Assembly (NCBI GenBank): GCA_913020115.1
Contig: CAJWBQ010000021.1
Location: 1 to 64,000, forward strand
Source of the DNA: an uncultured Cellvibrionales bacterium
GTDB lineage: Bacteria; Pseudomonadota; Gammaproteobacteria; Pseudomonadales; Cellvibrionaceae
Reading direction: 5' to 3'
Length of the DNA: 64,000 bases
The notes under the pieces were generated by a model. The model was not told the DNA's origin and ran no database searches. It was given only the letters and a program-made list of their open reading frames with translations. Made by a program: the position numbers and the translations under genes. This document shows positions 60,245 through 64,000 of this stretch, one piece after another; the first letter of the stretch is position 1, and every line of letters begins with the position of its first letter.

Positions 60245-60895
60245 ATGTCTGAATCTTCCGTTCGCATTACTGAAATATTTTATTCCCTACAGGGAGAAAG
60301 CCGCACTGCGGGCCTGCCCACGGTATTCGTACGCCTTACAGGTTGCCCATTGCGTTGCCAGTATTGTGATTCAGAGTACGCCTTTTTTGGCGGGGAACGC
60401 ATGAGCCTCGATGAAATTTGTGCAAAAGTAGCGTCTTATCAACCCCGTTTTGTTTGTGTAACGGGCGGAGAGCCCCTGGCACAGAAGCCTTGCAGTGAAT
60501 TGCTGACGGCTTTATGTGACCAAGGCTATGAGGTGTCGCTGGAGACCAGTGGCGCTTTGTCTCTAAAGGGCATTGACCCGCGAGTGGTGAAGGTGATGGA
60601 TTTGAAAACACCCGACTCAGGCGAAGTCGAGCGTAATCTTTATGAAAATGTTGCCTTATTGGACTCTAAAGATCAGGTTAAATTCGTAATTTGCAGTCGC
60701 CAGGATTACGATTGGGCACGCTTCAAACTCAGTGAATATTCTTTGGCTGATAAGGTGGGTGAGGTGTTGTTTTCCCCCAGCTACGGCCAAATAGATCTTA
60801 AAGAACTGGCGAATTGGATTGTCGAAGACAATTTGCCGGTGAGGTTTCAGTTTCAACTTCACAAGTTGTTATGGGGCGACCAGCCCGGTTATTAA
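60245..60895 (+). CDS. queE: 7-carboxy-7-deazaguanine synthase QueE
   Basis: A 216-residue radical SAM enzyme in queuosine-precursor synthesis. It converts 6-carboxytetrahydropterin to 7-carboxy-7-deazaguanine. The cluster-binding motif CPLRCQYC (CxxxCxxC) and the SAM-binding GGEP (VTGGEPLAQ) are present. ATG 60245 gives the standard length; the open frame from 60206 adds 13 residues. queC follows by 21 bp. Confidence 0.96.
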   Translation: MSESSVRITEIFYSLQGESRTAGLPTVFVRLTGCPLRCQYCDSEYAFFGGERMSLDEICAKVASYQPRFVCVTGGEPLAQKPCSELLTALCDQGYEVSLETSGALSLKGIDPRVVKVMDLKTPDSGEVERNLYENVALLDSKDQVKFVICSRQDYDWARFKLSEYSLADKVGEVLFSPSYGQIDLKELANWIVEDNLPVRFQFQLHKLLWGDQPGY

Positions 60896-60916
60896 TTTCC
60901 ACGAAGACAGATCATT

Positions 60917-61606
60917 ATGAACACACCCCAAAAACGCGCTGTAATACTGGTGTCTGGAGGCTTAGACTCTACGACGGTTCTAGCCATGGCCAAAGAGCAG
61001 GGTTTTGAATGCTATACCATTGGCTTTGACTACGGGCAGCGTCATCGCTCTGAATTGGCGGCGGCGGCACATACTTCCCAATCATTGGGTGCGATAGAGC
61101 ATAAGGTGGTTAAGTTGGACCTGCGCTCGATTGGTGGTTCGGCTTTAACCGATGACAGCATTGATGTGCCTGAGCAAGAAGGGGAGAGTGTCGATGTTAT
61201 ACCTGTCACTTACGTACCCGCTCGCAATACGGTGTTTTTGTCGATTGCGCTGGGCTGGGCTGAAGTGCTGGGGGCCCACGACATATTTATTGGTGTTAAT
61301 GCTGTAGATTACTCCGGTTACCCCGATTGTAGGCCCGAATACATCAATGCCTATGAAACCATGGCCAATTTGGCAACTAGAATGGGAGTGGAAGGAGAGT
61401 CTCTGCGCATTCAAACTCCACTGATGAGCCTCTCTAAAGCTGAGATTTCTAAAGAGGGAAGCCGATTGGGCGTTGATTATTCTCAAACAGTGTCCTGCTA
61501 TCAAGCTAACGACAAGGGCGAGGCCTGTGGTTTGTGCGACAGTTGCCGTTTGCGCCGAGTGGGTTTCCAAGAGGCGGGTTTAGACGACCCAACACGCTAT
61601 TACTGA
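60917..61606 (+). CDS. queC: 7-cyano-7-deazaguanine synthase QueC
   Basis: A 229-residue ATP-dependent enzyme that turns the QueE product into preQ0. The PP-loop [37 protein letters not shown] and the C-terminal zinc site with four Cys ([21 protein letters not shown]) are all present. It forms a pair with queE. Downstream is a tRNA-Lys gene on its own promoter. Confidence 0.98.
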   Translation: MNTPQKRAVILVSGGLDSTTVLAMAKEQGFECYTIGFDYGQRHRSELAAAAHTSQSLGAIEHKVVKLDLRSIGGSALTDDSIDVPEQEGESVDVIPVTYVPARNTVFLSIALGWAEVLGAHDIFIGVNAVDYSGYPDCRPEYINAYETMANLATRMGVEGESLRIQTPLMSLSKAEISKEGSRLGVDYSQTVSCYQANDKGEACGLCDSCRLRRVGFQEAGLDDPTRYY

Positions 61607-61675
61607 GTGAGGCGGGCTGAGTTTCAAGTGTGAATTAAAATTTGCAAAAAGAGCCCATATTACCGAGTAAAACGC

Positions 61676-61703
61676 TTGTTTTTTCTAATTAAATCAGTAT
61701 TAT
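61676..61703 (+). promoter_or_regulatory. Promoter of the tRNA-Lys gene
   Basis: TTGTTT (61676-61681) and TATTAT (61698-61703) form a -35/-10 pair with a 16-bp spacer. A GC-rich GTGCGCC follows before the start site, typical of stringently controlled stable-RNA promoters. The tRNA begins 13 bp past the -10 box. Confidence 0.65.
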
Positions 61704-61715
61704 GTGCGCCTCTTT

Positions 61716-61791
61716 GGGCCGTTAGCTCAGTCGGTAGAGCAGTTGGCTTTTAACCAATTGGTCGTGCGTTCGAATCGCACACGGCCCACCA
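61716..61791 (+). tRNA. tRNA-Lys (anticodon UUU)
   Basis: The 76-base cloverleaf has acceptor arms GGGCCGT and ACGGCCC, D arm GCTC/GAGC, anticodon arm TTGG/CCAA with loop CTTTTAA (anticodon TTT, 61749-61751), T arm GTGCG-TTCGAAT-CGCAC and an encoded CCA end. A terminator follows. Confidence 0.98.
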
Positions 61792-61799
61792 TTATTAAG

Positions 61800-61831
61800 G
61801 CCCGCATCAGGCATTCTGAGCGGGCTTTTTT
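61800..61831 (+). terminator. Intrinsic terminator after tRNA-Lys
   Basis: GCCCGC (61800-61805) pairs with GCGGGC (61820-61825), extended by TCAG/CTGA, and is followed by six T. It lies 8 bp past the tRNA. Confidence 0.9.
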
Positions 61832-62000
61832 ATGTCTGAAAATCCTTCACTGTATTTTGTGCTTTGATAAATGAGTTTAACTTTGACTGTATGGTCGCGC
61901 TCGGTATTGGCTGTGCTTTTCAATCATCGCTAATATCTCATTATTCCTCCCTCTCAATTATGCTAAACTACCGGCCTTTAGAAGTACTGTGGACCAAACA

Positions 62001-63056
62001 ATGACAAGCCAAACTCTAGATGCAAGGCCAGATGTGGCCTCGCGCGACCTGGTAAAAGCCCACCTCGAGAACATTCAACTGGCTCCAAAGCACACGCCAG
62101 AGGAAGAGGTTGCGCTTAAAAACAAGATTAAACGCCTGCTCAAAGAGCAAAATGCGGCTCTTGTTGCCCACTACTACACCGACCCTGTAGTTCAGGCTTT
62201 GGCTGAAGAGACAGGTGGTTGCGTTTCAGATTCCTTGGAAATGGCTCGGTTTGGTAAGGCTCATGAAGCCTCCACTTTAATCGTCGCCGGCGTTAAATTC
62301 ATGGGCGAAACCGCTAAAATTCTTACGCCTGAAAAGCGTGTGCTTATGCCTACCCTAGAGGCAACGTGTTCTCTTGATCTCGGCTGCCCAGCTGATGAGT
62401 TCTCGGCATTTTGCGATCAGCATCCAGACCGAACGGTGGTGGTGTACGCGAATACTTCAGCCGCGGTAAAGGCACGCGCCGACTGGGTCGTGACCTCGAG
62501 CATCGCTTTGGATGTGGTTGATCATCTAGACGCGCAAGGCGAAAAAATCATTTGGGCGCCTGATAAGCATCTAGGCGCTTATGTGCAGAAAGAAACTGGA
62601 GCAGACATGCTTCTGTGGGACAGTGCCTGTATTGTTCATGAAGAATTTAAGGCTCAAGGTGTTTTAGCACTTAAAGCTCAGCATCCTGATGCGGCCATCC
62701 TTGTTCACCCTGAGTCGCCCGACTCGGTGGTAGAGTTGGCCGATGTGGTGGGCTCTACCTCGCAATTGATCAACGCTTCTTCTGCGATGCCGAATAGTAA
62801 GTTTATTGTGGCGACAGATCAGGGGATTTTCTACAAAATGCAGCAGAAGAGCCCGAGCAAAGATTTCTTTGTGGCGCCAACGGCTGGCAGCGGAGCCACT
62901 TGTCGCAGCTGTGCTAGCTGCCCCTGGATGGCCATGAACGAACTTGAGCTACTGGTGCGGGCATTGGAAGAAGGCCGCGACGAGATCCACGTCGACGCTG
63001 AGCTTCGCCGTCAAGCGATGAAGCCCTTACAGCGGATGTTAGATTTTAACAAATAG
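62001..63056 (+). CDS. nadA: Quinolinate synthase A
   Basis: A 351-residue iron-sulfur enzyme that condenses iminoaspartate with dihydroxyacetone phosphate to quinolinate in NAD synthesis. The three cluster-binding Cys are in [19 protein letters not shown] and [25 protein letters not shown] at the N-terminus is typical. The open frame extends to GTG 61989; ATG 62001 is used here. A gene-free stretch of about 170 bp separates it from the tRNA terminator. Confidence 0.97.
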   Translation: MTSQTLDARPDVASRDLVKAHLENIQLAPKHTPEEEVALKNKIKRLLKEQNAALVAHYYTDPVVQALAEETGGCVSDSLEMARFGKAHEASTLIVAGVKFMGETAKILTPEKRVLMPTLEATCSLDLGCPADEFSAFCDQHPDRTVVVYANTSAAVKARADWVVTSSIALDVVDHLDAQGEKIIWAPDKHLGAYVQKETGADMLLWDSACIVHEEFKAQGVLALKAQHPDAAILVHPESPDSVVELADVVGSTSQLINASSAMPNSKFIVATDQGIFYKMQQKSPSKDFFVAPTAGSGATCRSCASCPWMAMNELELLVRALEEGRDEIHVDAELRRQAMKPLQRMLDFNK

Positions 63057-63182
63057 ACCCACTCAATGGCCGTAAAAGATGATCACGGACCTTGTGTATA
63101 GTGGTGGGCGTCAGTACCATTACGCTCATTAAAATGTGGCCCCGAAAAGGGCTTGCCACAGTGTTGTTCACGGAGAGAGTTA

Positions 63183-64000
63183 ATGTTTCAAGGTAGTATG
63201 GTTGCCCTAGTCACCCCAATGACCGCAGACGAGCAATTAGATTGGGCAAGCCTACATAAATTGGTTGAGTGGCACATAGAAAAAGGTACTGACGCTATTG
63301 TTGCCGTAGGCACAACGGGTGAGTCATCTACTTTGACCGTGAGTGAGCATATTTCGGTTATAAAAGCCGTGGTTGAGCAGGTTAATGGGCGCATCCCTGT
63401 CATTGCGGGAACGGGCGCAAATAACACTGTCGAAGCGATTGAGATGACCCGGACAGCCAAAGAGGCAGGCGCAGATGCCTGTCTTCTGGTTACCCCCTAT
63501 TACAACAAACCTTCACAAGAGGGTCTGTATCTTCATTTCAAAGCCATAGCCGACGCTGTAGACGTGCCACAAATTCTATACAACGTACCAGGTCGAACCG
63601 GTGTGGATATGTTGCCGAATACCGTATTTCGTTTACAGGACCATAAAAACATTGTTGGTATAAAAGAAGCAACTGGCGATCTCGATAGAGCAAAAACTCT
63701 GATAGAGGGCCGTGTAGATGGCTTTGATATCATGTCCGGGGACGATGAAACCGCGGTAGAATTGATATTGCTTGGCGGCACTGGGAATATTTCTGTTACT
63801 GCGAACGTTGCGCCCGCCGAAGTGTCTCAGATGTGTGCCTTAGCTCAAGCAGGTGATGCTGACGCTGCGAGATCTGTTAATCGTGATCTCAATCCAGTAC
63901 ATCACGCCATGTTTGTCGAATCGAACCCCATTCCTGTTAAATGGGCTGTAGCTGAAATGGGTTTAATGGAAGGGGGAATTCGCTTGCCAATGACGCAGCT
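63183..64000 (+). CDS. dapA: 4-hydroxy-tetrahydrodipicolinate synthase (partial, 3' end beyond window)
   Basis: The first 272 residues of DapA, which joins pyruvate and aspartate semialdehyde in lysine and peptidoglycan-precursor synthesis. GTTGESSTL, the catalytic Tyr in LYNVPGRTGVD and the Schiff-base Lys in GIKEATGDLDR are seen. The start ATG has GAGAG upstream. The frame is open to the last base, so the C-terminus is outside the window. In many relatives bamC (nlpB) follows dapA. Confidence 0.97.
   Translation, partial: MFQGSMVALVTPMTADEQLDWASLHKLVEWHIEKGTDAIVAVGTTGESSTLTVSEHISVIKAVVEQVNGRIPVIAGTGANNTVEAIEMTRTAKEAGADACLLVTPYYNKPSQEGLYLHFKAIADAVDVPQILYNVPGRTGVDMLPNTVFRLQDHKNIVGIKEATGDLDRAKTLIEGRVDGFDIMSGDDETAVELILLGGTGNISVTANVAPAEVSQMCALAQAGDADAARSVNRDLNPVHHAMFVESNPIPVKWAVAEMGLMEGGIRLPMTQ

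Overview
The window is chromosomal DNA of a Gram-negative gammaproteobacterium, most likely an aquatic polysaccharide-using member of the Cellvibrionales (Saccharophagus/Simiduia/Teredinibacter-like). This rests on the Pseudomonas-like core order ruvC-ruvA-ruvB-ybgC-tolQRAB-pal-cpoB-queE-queC-tRNA-Lys-nadA, the recA-recX pair, a Xanthomonas/Caulobacter-type TonB receptor and a carbohydrate-use locus. The genus is inference. I saw no phage, insertion sequence or CRISPR array.

Left part (1-24 kb, accessory). A MacAB-like ABC export operon (0.2-4.7 kb) lies behind a sigma-54-type promoter with three 16-bp inverted-repeat sites upstream. An adenine deaminase gene follows. Then comes a divergent carbohydrate locus (6-20.4 kb). 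Leftward it holds a GH36 alpha-galactosidase, a secreted alpha/beta hydrolase and a TonB receptor. Rightward it holds a YidK-like sodium symporter, an FAD glycerol-3-phosphate dehydrogenase, glycerol kinase and a GH2 beta-galactosidase. Together these could import a galactosylated glycerol, such as red-algal floridoside or galactolipid head groups, remove both alpha- and beta-linked galactose and feed the freed glycerol to dihydroxyacetone phosphate. The same kind of AT-rich palindrome lies in the divergent promoter region and before the receptor gene. Next (21.4-24.5 kb) is a leftward bufferin-type RiPP operon: a four-cysteine precursor, a DUF692 (MNIO) modifying enzyme, a DUF2063 partner, an ECF sigma factor and its likely anti-sigma factor.

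Middle part (24.7-39 kb). Here are small regulator/enzyme pairs with a redox and detoxification theme: an SRPBCC protein with LysR, AraC with an AhpD-like protein, a glutathione transferase with LysR, glutathione peroxidase, and LysR with a glutathionyl-hydroquinone reductase and pirin. An NhaC-type antiporter, a YgjP-like metalloprotease, a malonyl-CoA synthetase-like ligase, a GNAT acetyltransferase and hpt complete this stretch.

Right part (39-64 kb, mostly core). A LexA box precedes recA-recX. Then come an HD protein, DUF1631 and PilZ proteins, rlmG, a lytic transglycosylase, proS, an HIT protein, an HU-like protein with a Lys/Ala/Pro-rich tail, an Hpt-HD-GYP protein, an FmdB-type zinc ribbon and aspS. 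The long aspS-ruvC gap holds a tandem repeat and five consecutive small hairpins. The ruvCAB, tol-pal and queuosine-precursor genes, tRNA-Lys, nadA and a dapA cut by the window end finish the sequence.
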